A stretch of 62,324 nt of DNA from an uncultured Candidatus Saccharibacteria bacterium (GCA_937859515.1 CALMAK010000014.1:1-62324); one strand, 5' to 3'. Shown: positions 33,937 to 44,671, numbered from the stretch's first letter. Notes: generated from the letters alone by a model not told the origin. A program made the numbers and translations.

Positions 33937-35130
33937 GTGGAAACGTCAATATCGGCCATGATACTATGGAAAGGTATGACGCTTATACTTTACATTGTTC
34001 TATCCGCTAGTTTTATTACTGCATCCACAATGGGCGTACGCCTTCTCCGTCTCCTTCGGCGCTTCACCGCTCGTCAGGTTCCGGAACTTCCTCCTTCTGA
34101 AGATAACCTACCGACCGTATCGGTCTGTATTCCAGCACGCGATGAAATGCACGCCATGACCAGATGCCTGGAGGCGGTGATAGCAAGCACCTATCCGAAA
34201 CTTGAAATCATCGTTCTGGACGATGCCTCAAAAGATAATACCTCTATCCTCATTAAGTCGTTTGCCCATTCAGGCGTACGTTTTGTCGAAGGATCGCCGC
34301 TTCCTGATGGGTGGCTTGGCAAAACCCATGCCGAGCACGAGCTAATTCGCGAGGCTAGTGGCGACCTTATCTTGTTCCTCGATGTCGATACCCACATTCG
34401 TCCACGCACTATTGACACATTAGTCGCGCTGATGCTGTCCGAGAATGCAACTATGGTTTCAGTTATGCCAACACGCGATGACGTGTGGCGCAGCAGTGTT
34501 TTGTTTGCCACTCTCCGCTATTTCTGGACGATTATCCTTCACCGCCCATCACTTCCTTCCGTAGCAAGCAGTGCATGGCTCGTACGTCGTGACTACCTCA
34601 GCACACAGTTTCAGAACCTCGAAACACTGCGCCTTACCGTCGAACCGGAGCGCCTGATTGCCGCTGAGGCAGCCCGCCATAATGCCTACCGTTTTTATGT
34701 CAGTTCTCACCTGATCGGTGTATCTTACGAGAAAAAGTGGCGCTCACAGTTGGAGACGAGTATTCGCTTGCTTTATCCGTCACTAAAAGGACGTCTTATT
34801 CAGGTTGCCATCGCATACATAACCATGGGGCTGATGCTTGTTCCGTTTGCATGGGTACCCACCGCAATTATATTGGGATGGCATACTTCTCACCTCGTTG
34901 CCGCGATTCTGTCGCTACTCATGATTGGCGTCTATACACTCTATACCACGCGCGTATGGAGTAAGGGCTGGCTAATTGGCGGCGTTGTTTTTCCGTTTGT
35001 TCTCCTTCAAGAGATGTATCTTCTCACGAGGAGTGTGTACGCCTATTCAACGCGAACGGTTACCTGGAAAGGTCGCCCTATCATGGGGTCGGCAAAAGCA
35101 GTTATGCGTCCGACTAAAGATGCAGTCTAA
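33937..35130 (+). CDS. membrane-anchored family 2 glycosyltransferase
   Basis: A GT-A fold sugar transferase (397 aa) with an N-terminal membrane helix (residues about 15-35), a catalytic domain, and two to three C-terminal helices (about 290-365), like CrtQ/HpnI-type enzymes. The donor-binding start VSVCIPARDEMHAMTRCLEAV, the IIVLDDASKDNT strand, the metal-binding DVDTHI (DxD) and the acceptor region are all present; the usual QxxRW motif is weak (VEPERLIAAE). It may glycosylate lipids or carotenoid-like acceptors. A start at the ATG at 33958 is possible; the GTG is preferred because it is nearer the -10 box. Confidence 0.78.
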   Translation: METSISAMILWKGMTLILYIVLSASFITASTMGVRLLRLLRRFTARQVPELPPSEDNLPTVSVCIPARDEMHAMTRCLEAVIASTYPKLEIIVLDDASKDNTSILIKSFAHSGVRFVEGSPLPDGWLGKTHAEHELIREASGDLILFLDVDTHIRPRTIDTLVALMLSENATMVSVMPTRDDVWRSSVLFATLRYFWTIILHRPSLPSVASSAWLVRRDYLSTQFQNLETLRLTVEPERLIAAEAARHNAYRFYVSSHLIGVSYEKKWRSQLETSIRLLYPSLKGRLIQVAIAYITMGLMLVPFAWVPTAIILGWHTSHLVAAILSLLMIGVYTLYTTRVWSKGWLIGGVVFPFVLLQEMYLLTRSVYAYSTRTVTWKGRPIMGSAKAVMRPTKDAV

Positions 35131-35149
35131 TTCGCCAGCTTCTATCCCT

Positions 35150-36055
35150 TTAGATTTTCTTGCGCTCCTCAAGCGTCTTACGTTCCTCTTCAATTCTATC
35201 CTGCTCACGTAGTATCGCATCGATCCCAGCCACCATAACCTCTATTACCTTGCGCTGATCCTCATGCGGCAACTTATCCATTTCGCTCAAGAGCGCAACC
35301 AATACGTTTCCATATGCTACGTTGAGATCGGGATGCATATACTCTTCGTCGAGTACTAGACCCAAGAACTCATCAGATATATTAAGCGCCTCACCCGGAA
35401 CCCAACCATTTAGGTCAACTAGTCTACGCCTATATGCCCTTAGCGCGTCCTTGGTCGTATCATCTATCGAATGCCGATTGGCGTACTGCATATCGAGCTC
35501 CACTTCCTTTGAATCGGGTACATATAGGACAGCTGTGGGAGCGCCCAGCCCATCGAAAATCTCATCCCACGGAGCAACGACAGGAAAATCCCCTCCTATC
35601 CACTGACCACTTTCATGTGATATAAGATCTACACTTTTGAATATCGTATCCACAAACTGATGAAATGAGATCACTGGAAGCGGCTTGCCCTCGCCGCCAA
35701 TCTTCGTTGGTACGTAGTATTTTAGCCAAGTTACCGGAATAAGCGGCGGCGCGGCTCGAATCACCTCAAGTGCTCGTGCAACCCTGTCACCAAGAGCATC
35801 TGGCCTCAAGCCAAATAGAGCTGGCCAGTAGCTGTCGTTATTCTCCAGATCAAACCTAAGCGTACTCTCAAATAACTCATCTTGCTTTTGCTTAATTTCC
35901 TGCGGATTAATACGCCAAGTTAAGCCATCAATAACCTCGTCGTCTAAGTGACGTCGTAAATACCCTCTAAGCTCCAATGGTAACTCCACACCATAGACAC
36001 TCTCAATGTTGCGTAGTGCATCCTCGTCAGTGGGTCGTCTTTTTCTAAATATCAT
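35150..36055 (-). CDS. SMI1/KNR4 (SUKH-like) family protein, probable immunity protein
   Basis: A 301-aa cytosolic protein. The central block is characteristic of the long SMI1/KNR4-type proteins next to polymorphic toxins: YWPALFGLRP, then AALEV-like helix and PPLIPVTWLKYYVP, then the PVISFHQFVDTIFKSVDL strand-helix. The N-terminus (ESVYGVELPLELRGYLRR) matches the usual opening of SUKH domains. The C-terminal 40 residues form a charged coiled coil (REQDRIEEERKTLEERK). It is last in a string of small genes downstream of the RHS gene and may protect against a toxin tail not present here. Confidence 0.6.
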   Translation of the reverse strand: MIFRKRRPTDEDALRNIESVYGVELPLELRGYLRRHLDDEVIDGLTWRINPQEIKQKQDELFESTLRFDLENNDSYWPALFGLRPDALGDRVARALEVIRAAPPLIPVTWLKYYVPTKIGGEGKPLPVISFHQFVDTIFKSVDLISHESGQWIGGDFPVVAPWDEIFDGLGAPTAVLYVPDSKEVELDMQYANRHSIDDTTKDALRAYRRRLVDLNGWVPGEALNISDEFLGLVLDEEYMHPDLNVAYGNVLVALLSEMDKLPHEDQRKVIEVMVAGIDAILREQDRIEEERKTLEERKKI

Positions 36056-36134
36056 CAGTCGCGAGATCCTCTTGGTCTTATTATCACATAAACCATGTCG
36101 TATGTCTCAGTTGAGAGGTCTTAGTATTTGAAAC

Positions 36135-36479
36135 TTAACCTCTTAACTCTTCAAGGCACCGTCTCGCAACAACCCGCACGGCTTCCCATTCCGGGTCGTC
36201 GATCATAAGCTCGGGAGAAGGTAAACTCGAGCTATGCGATGGATAGGCATCAAGCGCATCAATTAGCTTATAGCACGCTTCTTTCTGAGATTCGGTTAGT
36301 CCGTTCTCTTTTAGTTTTAAAAAGTCCTCGAAGATAAAATCATAAAGGAGGATAGCATACACCTCTTCAGGAGAGGAGACTTTATCGCTTAGCCCAAACC
36401 AAGCAGTACGCTGAAAGTCTTCATCGGCTATGTCTTCTATTGCTTCTATGATGTTCTTTTTCCAGAATGTACTATCCAT
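36135..36479 (-). CDS. SCO4402-like small acidic protein, probable immunity protein
   Basis: A 114-aa protein, all-alpha by appearance, with no membrane segment. The pattern WKKNIIEAIEDIADEDFQRTAW, an aromatic AILLYDFIFED segment, a Leu-rich middle helix and DPEWEAVRVVARRCLEEL at the end matches the SCO4402 family layout (a small immunity-like family common in actinobacteria). It sits among toxin-locus genes, which supports the idea; the toxin it would neutralise is not known. Confidence 0.5.
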   Translation of the reverse strand: MDSTFWKKNIIEAIEDIADEDFQRTAWFGLSDKVSSPEEVYAILLYDFIFEDFLKLKENGLTESQKEACYKLIDALDAYPSHSSSLPSPELMIDDPEWEAVRVVARRCLEELRG

Positions 36480-36590
36480 TGTATTTCCTAGAATTTACTA
36501 ATACCTCTATTTTCCTATATAACTACGTTTCCCTTTTCATCGTAGTCAGACACTAATCCCCATAGAGTGCATCATCAAGAGGATCAATAT

Positions 36591-36911
36591 TTAAATATCG
36601 ACATCGTCGAGCTGCAGATGTATATTATCATGCTCACGTATCATATCAATAATCACACGATACAGTCCTCCTGCACTATCGTCAAGAATGATTGATTTAT
36701 CCCTATTTAGTCTTTTCTTACTTTTTTGGTTATTTTTCCAGATAATTGTGACTTCCTCTCCCTCTTCGAAGCCAATAACACCTCCGTAGAGGACATCATC
36801 TAGTCTATCGAGTCCAGATACTGGAAATGTGGTATTGAACTGCTGGTAGAGCTCACGCACAAAGCCTTCATAATCCTTAAAGGCTCGTCCATCTATCTCA
36901 AATACTTTCAA
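36591..36911 (-). CDS. barstar-like RNase inhibitor, probable immunity protein
   Basis: A 106-aa protein that reads like barstar: an opening strand FEIDGRAFKDYEGFVREL, then FPVSGLDRLDDVLYGGV, the counterpart of the barstar helix that plugs a ribonuclease active site (YGxNLDALxDxL), then the strand VTIIWKNNQKS and a final helix-strand ending HLQLDD. Barstar proteins block barnase-type RNase toxins. No such RNase tail is present in the adjacent RHS gene, so this looks like an orphan antidote kept in the array. Confidence 0.6.
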   Translation of the reverse strand: MKVFEIDGRAFKDYEGFVRELYQQFNTTFPVSGLDRLDDVLYGGVIGFEEGEEVTIIWKNNQKSKKRLNRDKSIILDDSAGGLYRVIIDMIREHDNIHLQLDDVDI

Positions 36912-37050
36912 AAATGTAATCCCCCAATTACTAGTTGTTTAAAAAATCTCTATGAAATAATCACCTGGTAACTTACAGCCGTGGATCTGCTCCTCGCGTC
37001 ACCTTTTTTCCAAAAAACATAAGCTCCTTCCTTCTTTCATTAAAGAATCT

Positions 37051-37362
37051 TTAGTCCAGAGGATTCTCGTAAGACTTGCTCTCTTCTTCTAGCGACTCCT
37101 TGTATTCATGGTACCACTCCACATAAGACTTGTTGTTGTATAATAGTGAGTCTTTTGTGTCTTGAGGCAGATCGGCCATAGACAAGCTATTAAACAGGTC
37201 TGATAGGCTCGGACTTGACTCTATGATGACTTGATTATCCCCATCAAAGTATGTCGTATGCGCCCATAGGCTCGCCTCCGCCGGAGCTAGCAAGCCAGCA
37301 ATAAGCTGTCTCATTGTTTGCTCGGCCTCATTGCGTAAAATTTCTTGTCTATGTGATATCAT
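37051..37362 (-). CDS. unknown 103-residue protein in the immunity array
   Basis: Not recognised. It is a soluble acidic protein without cysteines or membrane segments; the N-terminal half is helical (RNEAEQTMRQLIAGLLAP), and the C-terminus is aromatic and acidic (YVEWYHEYKESLEEESKSYENP). Size, charge and position among small genes behind an RHS toxin suggest an immunity protein of an unlisted family. A modest AGGGATG-type ribosome binding site lies upstream of the ATG at 37362. Confidence 0.45.
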   Translation of the reverse strand: MISHRQEILRNEAEQTMRQLIAGLLAPAEASLWAHTTYFDGDNQVIIESSPSLSDLFNSLSMADLPQDTKDSLLYNNKSYVEWYHEYKESLEEESKSYENPLD

Positions 37363-37400
37363 TTTTAGAACATCCCTGTGTAGTTACATAGCCTTGAAAC

Positions 37401-37802
37401 TTACGGTTTGAGTTCCCTGGCTCTACTAAAATCGTACAGTCTCTCGGGCAGCTCACCACTATCTTGTCCTGCTAAGTAATCAACACGAACAGATGTACCA
37501 TAGAACTCGTCAGTTGACGTATTCACAGCACTAACTTGCCATCCATCAACTCCCTGCATACTAGGTGGTGACGAAACAGTAACCTCGAGATTATTACAAA
37601 ACTCTCGTGACTTTCCATCGTCCAGGCAACGATTCAGTAAATAGAGATGGCCTGCATATTGCGCGCGTAGTTGAGGGATTTTGGTAACTTCATCAGAATA
37701 TTTATTAAAACAATAGATTGCGACTGCCAAGAATCCTACCGATACTAGAGCAAGGGCTGTAATGGTAATTTGATATTTATTCAGTCCACGTTTGGTTGAC
37801 AT
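37401..37802 (-). CDS. single-pass membrane protein, tandem immunity paralogue 1
   Basis: A 133-aa protein with an N-in signal anchor: basic residues (STKRGLNK), a 23-residue hydrophobic helix (about 12-34), then an exported domain holding two cysteines ([11 protein letters not shown], residues about 59-69) that could form a disulfide. Residues 1-72 are identical to the next copy at 37877; the remaining 61 are only about half identical. The layout matches colicin-M immunity proteins (Cmi), which are anchored the same way with a periplasmic domain. It lies 75 nt downstream of copy 2 and shares its ribosome binding region. Confidence 0.6.
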   Translation of the reverse strand: MSTKRGLNKYQITITALALVSVGFLAVAIYCFNKYSDEVTKIPQLRAQYAGHLYLLNRCLDDGKSREFCNNLEVTVSSPPSMQGVDGWQVSAVNTSTDEFYGTSVRVDYLAGQDSGELPERLYDFSRARELKP

Positions 37803-37830
37803 AGTATACTCCTTCGAAGTTCATTGTGTA
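37588..37830. repeat. 243-bp near-identical tandem repeat, copy 1
   Basis: It appears identical to 38064-38306 (offset 476 nt). It covers the N-terminal half of paralogue 1, its ribosome binding site and about 25 nt matching the last codons of the RHS gene, a scar showing that the duplication unit included the toxin 3' end. Confidence 0.85.
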
Positions 37831-37876
37831 GTCTCATCGACGATTCCAAGGTTGAGCTTTGGATCTTATATTATAA

Positions 37877-38278
37877 TCACTCTCGCTGCTGGGAATCTCG
37901 ACCGAAATCCGAAAATCCTCTGGGAAGTTCATCGAATTTTTGCCCAGGCAGATAATCAACACGAACAGATATACCGTAGAACTCATCAGTTGCGGTATTT
38001 GCAGCACTAACTAGCCACCCATCAACTCCATGCACACCAGATGAGTGCCAGACACTAACATTAAGATTATTACAAAACTCTCGTGACTTTCCATCGTCCA
38101 GGCAACGATTCAGTAAATAGAGATGGCCTGCATATTGCGCGCGTAGTTGAGGGATTTTGGTAACTTCATCAGAATATTTATTAAAACAATAGATTGCGAC
38201 TGCCAAGAATCCTACCGATACTAGAGCAAGGGCTGTAATGGTAATTTGATATTTATTCAGTCCACGTTTGGTTGACAT
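37877..38278 (-). CDS. single-pass membrane protein, tandem immunity paralogue 2 (overlaps RHS gene)
   Basis: A 133-aa paralogue of the gene at 37401, with the same anchor helix and cysteine pair, and a diverged exported C-terminal part from residue 73 on ([10 protein letters not shown] against EVTVSSPPSM). Its start codon lies inside the last codons of the 2122-residue RHS gene, a 26-nt overlap, with the ribosome binding site GAAGGAG inside the toxin coding sequence. That tight coupling is the usual place for the cognate immunity gene, so this is the best antidote candidate for the adjacent toxin tail. The exported domain suggests that the toxin acts outside the cytoplasmic membrane. Confidence 0.65.
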   Translation of the reverse strand: MSTKRGLNKYQITITALALVSVGFLAVAIYCFNKYSDEVTKIPQLRAQYAGHLYLLNRCLDDGKSREFCNNLNVSVWHSSGVHGVDGWLVSAANTATDEFYGISVRVDYLPGQKFDELPRGFSDFGRDSQQRE

Positions 38279-38306
38279 AGTATACTCCTTCGAAGTTCAT
38301 TGTGTA
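38064..38306. repeat. 243-bp near-identical tandem repeat, copy 2
   Basis: The partner of 37588-37830. The identity stops abruptly on both sides, which suggests a recent duplication or gene conversion. Confidence 0.85.
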
Positions 38307-41300
38307 ATCATTTGGTGAGATACCGCCATGCGACCAAGTTTGCACAGCCACGCCAGAAGCAAGACCAGCACGAGTTGAGAACTCGCCAGCATTACTTCTA
38401 CTACCCCAGGGCTTTGGATCAAAATTGTAGCTGTTTGGGTATATACTGTAAGCACCTTGAGCCCTGTAAGTATTTCCTGTTTTTGTTACAACTCCATGAA
38501 ATGTTCCGCTTACTCCGCCAACATGAGCACCGCCATTAAAACCTTGCGCCCCCGCACCGATATTAGCTATCGTCACTGCACCTTTCGAGGCGCTCTTCAT
38601 TAGCCTATCAGTACTCAAGTCCAGCCGAAGCGTAGAGGCTTTAATTGTCATACTCTTCCCGCCGCCGAACAACCAATGTAAATACCCGCCAGCCGCATTC
38701 GGAGCCCCTGGCTTCGGCGTGACAACACGAGGGCCTGTCATAATTCTCAAGTTACTTAGGAGCCCCTTCAGATTAATGAACTGTCCGCTCAAATCCCACT
38801 GATTCACCGGATCCATGGCATACACATAGTTATTGAGTGTACCGCCTTCAATCGGGTCTACTGATGTGAAGCGTCCAAGCTCTGGGATGTATACTCTGGC
38901 ACCCATCTGGATGATGCCCGTCGCGAGAGATGATTCAGTAATCTTATGGTACTTGCCGACGTAACCATAGGTTGTGTCAGTGGTGGCATTAGCGGGATTT
39001 GCCGAGATAGTATTCTCAAGCACTTCACCAAACGGCCCAGTGATATAGGTACCAGTCAACACACCATCGGCATCGACTGTTGCCATTGTATCACCGTGGA
39101 TGTTGGAGAGGCTATAGGTAGTGGCGCCGGCGCTGGTGCTTTGGGGGTTGAGCTTGACGTTGATTCCGCCGGGGAGCGAGAGGTATTTGGCAATCACCGT
39201 GTCGCTGCTGTCCAGGATAGCAGCCGGCGACGATGAGCTGCCAGTGTACACGTGCTTTTCGTGCGAAGTTGTCGAACTGCCATCTGTCGATACGCGCCCG
39301 ATAATACGGTCAGTGACGTCGCGGGTATACTCAACACGCTTGGCGCCTTCTTGGATTACTGTGTTTCGATCACTGACATCATATTCTAATTGGGTTTGCG
39401 TGCTACCCGTGCCGAGAGTGACAGTGTTGCCATGGCTGTCATACGTCGGCGTGCTGAATCGCGAGTCCGAGCTATCGACCAAGCGATCAGCATAGTCGTA
39501 GCAATAGGTCGTAGTCTGGCTATTTTTGATGAGTTTGGTGCGGTTACTATTTTTGGCGGCATTTGGATTAGTGCCAGATATGGCGTTACACGTTATATCT
39601 GGGGCGCCGAACTCATAGGTAAAAGTGTCGTCACCAATCGTAGCTTGTGTCAAACGACCAGCTTTGTCATAAGTGTATGACTTACTCACGCCGTTCTCTA
39701 GGCCACTAGTGATGATGCCGCTGACCGAACGGGTAATCTCGTCAGTAACGTACTCGTCACCCACCTTGTAGGTTACTTTGTTAACTCTATCGAGTGCATC
39801 GCGCTGTGCTGGCTCAAGCGAAAGTCCGGCTGGATATTGTATCGATTGCACGCGGCCATAGGCGTCATGCGTAATCGTCGCAAAAGTGATGCCGTCAAGC
39901 TTGTAAGTAGTCGGCCGGTCATAGGTATCGTAGGCATAGGTTTCCGTACCCAAGACACTTGTGCGGGCTAGTAACTTGCCGTACGTGTCATATGAGCTGG
40001 TCGTTACGGATCCTGTAGCATCGGTGTATTCAAGGATACGCCCCAAGAGATCCGTTTTTGTCGTAACGGTGCCATTTTCATCTGAAATACTGGTGACGAA
40101 TGGATCACCGCCAACGTCGTAGGCATTCGTAATCGTACGCGCCGGTTTGCTGCCGCGAGCTGGGATAGACGTTTCTACCGTGCGACCACGAACATCATAC
40201 GTAGTGCATGTCCATGCATCCTGATTAAAGCGACTAGCTATAACCCTGCCGGCATGATCGTATACCGTTTCACTGGTGCGACCTACCTGTGGTCCGTTGC
40301 CGTCCGGGTCGGCTTCAACTTTCCCCTTTGGCCGACCGCCCTGGTGAATAGCCTCAACCTCACTAGTGCACGGATTATCTCGTGTTTCAGTGGCACCGTA
40401 ATGTTGATATGTCGTCGTGCCGCCACCAGGTAATGTCTTGTTAGTTTGGCGCAGGAATCCTGTACCAGGGGCCTCATATACCGCCTGATTCTCGTAATTG
40501 AGCCCGGCTGGATCGACAACGGTCTTGTCTACGAGGCCATAGGCAGGGTCGTCATACACCGTCTTTGATTCAGAGTCGCCGATCTGAGCATCATAGATTT
40601 TTGTGCTTGTCGATAAGTTGTAGCCCGGCTTCAGATATGCAGACCAATCACGAGTACCTGTCCCATCGCCCATACTGTCTGGAACGCCCGCGCCCTTCAC
40701 GGCTAGCGCAAACCTTCCTTTTGTGTTGCCGTCATACCCATAACGCAGTTCAAATTTATATGATTTACCGGCCGTTGCAGCGAATGTACCTGTGTACATG
40801 TTTGTTACATCATTGGCAGTTTTTGTACCCCAGTTGCTCACCACTTGTTTATTATCGATAAAGAGAGCAATGCTATCATCACTATGGATAGTAACTGTGT
40901 AGGTGGCAGTTTGTGGCATAGTAACTTTGCCGGTAGCAATCATTCCGTAACCGGTTACGCCATTGGTTGACCCAACGGTGATAGGTAGTGATTGCGTGCC
41001 ATAGACATGCCGTAAATAGGCGGGATTACCGTTCTCTGGGGCACCATTGCTAGCAAAACCTGTCGTATGAAGTTTGGGCGCTCCTGAGAATGACATAGTA
41101 GCACCTTTCAGGTCATACCATGATACGGCGGGACCCTTTAGATTTTCGTCATACTTTGTCTGTGTGCGCGGGGTGTTGGCAGCATGCGCAGCCAGCGGTT
41201 TGTTATCACTGCCAAACCACGCGGACGGAGCGGCGCCATAGCTGTCTACAGGAAGATCGTCTTCGTTATAGATAGTTGTAGATTTTAGTCCGGTCGGGTC

Positions 41301-44300
41301 GGTTACCGATAAAACAAGATCCTTGTCTGCGTGCCATTGGGTGGTAGTCGTAAGGTTCGCCACGTTAGTATCGCTTATGGTGCGAAAGAGGCTATCGTAG
41401 GCGATCTTACGAGAAAAGCCATGTGGCTCCGCAGCGCCAACGACATGGAAGGCGGTGGCCCCAGAGAGATAGTCGGTGGTAACTTCTTGACGTCCTGCAC
41501 CGGTGGTTGCCGCAGGCGCTTTGACGCTAGTAACTTTACCAGACACATTATAGTTAATTTCTGTTCTTGTACTCGCATCATCCGAGCGCACACCATAGGC
41601 GACTGCATCATTCGCAAGGGTATCGCGGTAGGTGATTATACGCCCGAGGCTATCATATTGATAATCTTCATACGTGTCCCCAGGCTGTGCAATACGCGCT
41701 AAGTTGCCATTTTTATACTGGAAAGTTGTTTTATCTCCATCGGTCGTCTTGAATGCGCACAGATATCCAGCAGGTACCGCGTCAAAGGTACTCATCACTT
41801 GACACTCACTACTACCGGAGTAGTAGAGGGTACCATTACGCGCTGCATTAACCCCATCAGATATCTTTGCAAGACGAGATAATCCGTCATATTCATATTT
41901 TAGGGCAGCCGGTTGCCGATCGTCCTGAGGTGAGGTCACGGAAGTGAGTCTACCTTCAGGATTAAATATGTAAGTCCTTCCATCCGTATCGATAACAGTG
42001 TGCGTTCCATCATTATTGCGAATAAGTGATGCCTCGGTGCCCTTGGGCGGTGTATAGGTACCACTCTTCCACGTGTACTCATATTTCTGTCCCGTACTGT
42101 CGAATAAAATCGCCGTACTGCTTGATACTTGGATTCTCTCATAGTTTACTCCGCCACTGCCTTGCGCAAGTTCCCACCCGTCAGGTAACACATTAGCATT
42201 AGGCGCAAGCCATGTTGTTGGTATCTCTTGCTCGGCCAAGCCCGTAGCCTTAATGAGTGTTTTAAATGACGCTCCACCTGCATCTTCAACATATTCTATC
42301 TTGATACGAGTTGGCTGGTTAGCAGTTAGGGTCCTTGCCGTTCCCCAGCGATTACCCGCCACGAAGTTCCAGCTATCAAGAGTCGTCTCGTACGCACCTC
42401 CAGACCCAGTGCCAACCCAGATGCGCGCACCGTCATCAGCACCTGCACCAAGAGTGTAGCTCTTTGTCTCTGGTACTGTGATATAGCCTTCCCAGCGAAC
42501 CAAGAACTTGTCGTCAGGTAGTCCAGGTGATGCAGCTCCACTACCCCAGTTAAAGTTTATTCTATTGTCGTTTCGTACCATTAGTAAGCGGTTAGGGTCT
42601 GAGGCATTAGAAGGAAACGCCCTACTACCGCTAGGGTCATTATAGTAGCGACCTATCAACCCGTACTTAGCGAGAGTTTTCTGTGCAGTACCAGAAGCCA
42701 CTAGGGCTGGTGTATTGTAATCCAACTTCAGGCCAATATCACCACCAAGTGCCGAGATGCTATGGGACCCCGTACTTGTTGTGGCATTGCCAGTTGCAAG
42801 ATCAACCGCTATTGGTCCGACCTCCTCATATGCTTGCGTGCTGTTTTTGCCTGTACGCAAATCTACCTTGAATGACCTCACCCAGTTTGGCGGCGTGTTC
42901 GGTGCATTTGTATTACCTCGAGTATACACGTGCCAATAGTAGGTGCGTCCGTCTTGAAGAATATGCTGAGGTATGGTGTATTGACGAGATGACTGCCAAC
43001 CTGAGTTGATTACCGCACCCGTCTCAGCATCAGAGTTTGTGGCAACACGGAAGTAATACTGTACGGCATCTCCATCAGCATCAGTAGCCGCATTAACCTG
43101 TAGTGTTGGCTGTGTAGAAACCGTCACCGACTTATCTGCCGGGGAGGATGGTACTGACATTTGAGTAGGGGTATCATAGGTGACTGTCACCTTCGTGTCG
43201 TAATACGGTTTATATGTATGAGCGCCCTGTTCCTGCCCTACAAGTACCCACCAGGAACCTAAGTCACCCGCACTGACACGCTCCTGCAGTTTGCCGGTAA
43301 ATGAGATATTGTAGTTAGTTGATGCATGTGCGTCTCCAGCCCAACTACCGTAGCAGTGGAACCCACTCGTGCATCCGGCATGACCAAGAGTCATAAGCGT
43401 AGTAACGTTTGTACCACCAACTCCGCTCTTATAAAAACCTTCCATATTCGCACTGATAATATTTTTTCCACTCAGTACATCGTAGTTAAAACGAATATAC
43501 GTTCGCCAGTGCTTCCAACCGCCATCATTGATCGAACCTGTACTGATATAGCAATTGGTTGCATTACACTGATAGCCATTCGATTTGATCATCTTGTATG
43601 AATAGCTAGCATCCCCTTGTCGAGTTAGTGTTGGATCAATTCGCATCGGAAATGCAGAGGCTGGCTGGCTCTTAAACCAACCTTCATCAAATGCAATCTG
43701 AATACCTGTGCTCGTCGGTACTTGTGCTATGCGCTCTTCATCAATAACACCACGACCATTTACATCAAGTGTTAATGCACTAAAGCTGTAGTCGTTGGGG
43801 AGACCTTTTATTGCAAGTTCACCCTTACGCTCTGGATGATAAACCACCTGACCGCCACTTACATTAAAGTCGAAGACAGTTGGAGCATTTTTATCCCGAA
43901 CAATAATGACTTCTTTTACAGACTCGCCTCGTAGTTCATACTCAATATCTACGTTCTTCCAGACATTACGGTAGATGACTGTCCGATCATCAACTCTCTC
44001 TGGCTGCACATCATTGGCGCCAACAGGTTTCACGACAATACTCTTGCCCTCAGCATCAACCTCTATACCTTGCGATAATTTCTTGATAGTACTAGACATA
44101 GCACCCGCCTTACCCTCAAAGAGACGGGTTCCATCAGCAGCTCTCTTTTGTTCAAGACGATTGTCTATATCCTTCCAGGCAGCGTCACCTTGCTTCTTGT
44201 AGTGTCTCTGGTCGGCTGTATACTCCAAGGTTTTTGTGCCGTCAGAGTTTAGGAAGGTCTTACCGTGTGAAGTTCGTTCACTAACCAGCTCTTTTACCGT

Positions 44301-44621
44301 ACTGCGCTTCGTCGCTTTATCTTTTGGTGGATCTAGCTCTTGCGCTTCAAGGAGAAACTGGTTGGTATCTTTTGTGTTCGGTAAAGTAATAGAAGGGTTA
44401 AGAGGGCTATTAAGTGCCTTGACATTGCTACGCTGTACTTCGGGTGGATTAAGTGCATTAAATAGCTGTAATGTCTGTGCAGGGTTAACAACGGCAAAGG
44501 CAATAAGTCCTGCCATTACAAAAAGACCGCCTTGCTGAAGGCGCTTCTTTGCACGAATATTCTTGCTTATTTTGGATGTAGATTTTTTGAATTGAATGCG
44601 AGAGTTCTTAAACGTCAGCAT
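38253..44621 (-). CDS. giant RHS/YD-repeat polymorphic toxin with PA14 modules
   Basis: A 2122-aa surface or secreted toxin. Order: basic N-terminus and one membrane helix (about 33-52), an RHS N-terminal region, a DNRLRE-like carbohydrate-binding stretch (about 335-490), an Fn3-like unit, PA14-like module 1 (about 650-790, YYNDP to RIWVGTG), a first YD-repeat block, PA14-like module 2 (about 1180-1310), a long YD-repeat shell with many GRL/YDxxGR units, and the core-associated end [11 protein letters not shown]...VNQWDLSGQ. After that comes a 175-residue variable tail from residue 1948, with YNFDP (Asp2068), Arg2075 and EFSTRAG near the end. YD shells encapsulate the tail and release it into target cells. 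The start is ATG 44621, behind GGAGAG and a short leader ORF. Confidence 0.92.
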   Translation of the reverse strand: MLTFKNSRIQFKKSTSKISKNIRAKKRLQQGGLFVMAGLIAFAVVNPAQTLQLFNALNPPEVQRSNVKALNSPLNPSITLPNTKDTNQFLLEAQELDPPKDKATKRSTVKELVSERTSHGKTFLNSDGTKTLEYTADQRHYKKQGDAAWKDIDNRLEQKRAADGTRLFEGKAGAMSSTIKKLSQGIEVDAEGKSIVVKPVGANDVQPERVDDRTVIYRNVWKNVDIEYELRGESVKEVIIVRDKNAPTVFDFNVSGGQVVYHPERKGELAIKGLPNDYSFSALTLDVNGRGVIDEERIAQVPTSTGIQIAFDEGWFKSQPASAFPMRIDPTLTRQGDASYSYKMIKSNGYQCNATNCYISTGSINDGGWKHWRTYIRFNYDVLSGKNIISANMEGFYKSGVGGTNVTTLMTLGHAGCTSGFHCYGSWAGDAHASTNYNISFTGKLQERVSAGDLGSWWVLVGQEQGAHTYKPYYDTKVTVTYDTPTQMSVPSSPADKSVTVSTQPTLQVNAATDADGDAVQYYFRVATNSDAETGAVINSGWQSSRQYTIPQHILQDGRTYYWHVYTRGNTNAPNTPPNWVRSFKVDLRTGKNSTQAYEEVGPIAVDLATGNATTSTGSHSISALGGDIGLKLDYNTPALVASGTAQKTLAKYGLIGRYYNDPSGSRAFPSNASDPNRLLMVRNDNRINFNWGSGAASPGLPDDKFLVRWEGYITVPETKSYTLGAGADDGARIWVGTGSGGAYETTLDSWNFVAGNRWGTARTLTANQPTRIKIEYVEDAGGASFKTLIKATGLAEQEIPTTWLAPNANVLPDGWELAQGSGGVNYERIQVSSSTAILFDSTGQKYEYTWKSGTYTPPKGTEASLIRNNDGTHTVIDTDGRTYIFNPEGRLTSVTSPQDDRQPAALKYEYDGLSRLAKISDGVNAARNGTLYYSGSSECQVMSTFDAVPAGYLCAFKTTDGDKTTFQYKNGNLARIAQPGDTYEDYQYDSLGRIITYRDTLANDAVAYGVRSDDASTRTEINYNVSGKVTSVKAPAATTGAGRQEVTTDYLSGATAFHVVGAAEPHGFSRKIAYDSLFRTISDTNVANLTTTTQWHADKDLVLSVTDPTGLKSTTIYNEDDLPVDSYGAAPSAWFGSDNKPLAAHAANTPRTQTKYDENLKGPAVSWYDLKGATMSFSGAPKLHTTGFASNGAPENGNPAYLRHVYGTQSLPITVGSTNGVTGYGMIATGKVTMPQTATYTVTIHSDDSIALFIDNKQVVSNWGTKTANDVTNMYTGTFAATAGKSYKFELRYGYDGNTKGRFALAVKGAGVPDSMGDGTGTRDWSAYLKPGYNLSTSTKIYDAQIGDSESKTVYDDPAYGLVDKTVVDPAGLNYENQAVYEAPGTGFLRQTNKTLPGGGTTTYQHYGATETRDNPCTSEVEAIHQGGRPKGKVEADPDGNGPQVGRTSETVYDHAGRVIASRFNQDAWTCTTYDVRGRTVETSIPARGSKPARTITNAYDVGGDPFVTSISDENGTVTTKTDLLGRILEYTDATGSVTTSSYDTYGKLLARTSVLGTETYAYDTYDRPTTYKLDGITFATITHDAYGRVQSIQYPAGLSLEPAQRDALDRVNKVTYKVGDEYVTDEITRSVSGIITSGLENGVSKSYTYDKAGRLTQATIGDDTFTYEFGAPDITCNAISGTNPNAAKNSNRTKLIKNSQTTTYCYDYADRLVDSSDSRFSTPTYDSHGNTVTLGTGSTQTQLEYDVSDRNTVIQEGAKRVEYTRDVTDRIIGRVSTDGSSTTSHEKHVYTGSSSSPAAILDSSDTVIAKYLSLPGGINVKLNPQSTSAGATTYSLSNIHGDTMATVDADGVLTGTYITGPFGEVLENTISANPANATTDTTYGYVGKYHKITESSLATGIIQMGARVYIPELGRFTSVDPIEGGTLNNYVYAMDPVNQWDLSGQFINLKGLLSNLRIMTGPRVVTPKPGAPNAAGGYLHWLFGGGKSMTIKASTLRLDLSTDRLMKSASKGAVTIANIGAGAQGFNGGAHVGGVSGTFHGVVTKTGNTYRAQGAYSIYPNSYNFDPKPWGSRSNAGEFSTRAGLASGVAVQTWSHGGISPNDYTMNFEGVYYVNQTWTE

Positions 44622-44671
44622 GTCGCAGACTCTCCAACCATGACGCTACTTTTACATGTCTGACTCAACAT
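44615..44671 (-). CDS. 18-residue leader ORF overlapping the RHS start codon
   Basis: On the minus strand an ATG at 44671 sits behind a strong ribosome binding site (GGGAGGGTGAAG) and opens an 18-codon frame (MLSQTC... ending ESATC). Its TGA overlaps the RHS ATG (ATGCTGA). The layout suggests translational coupling or control of the toxin by a short upstream ORF. It is too short to test for coding constraint by eye. Confidence 0.4.
   Translation of the reverse strand: MLSQTCKSSVMVGESATC

Noticed and set aside
38300-44540. Plus-strand open frames inside the RHS gene
   Set aside because: They are antisense shadows of the repeat-rich coding sequence, without ribosome binding sites or recognisable proteins.
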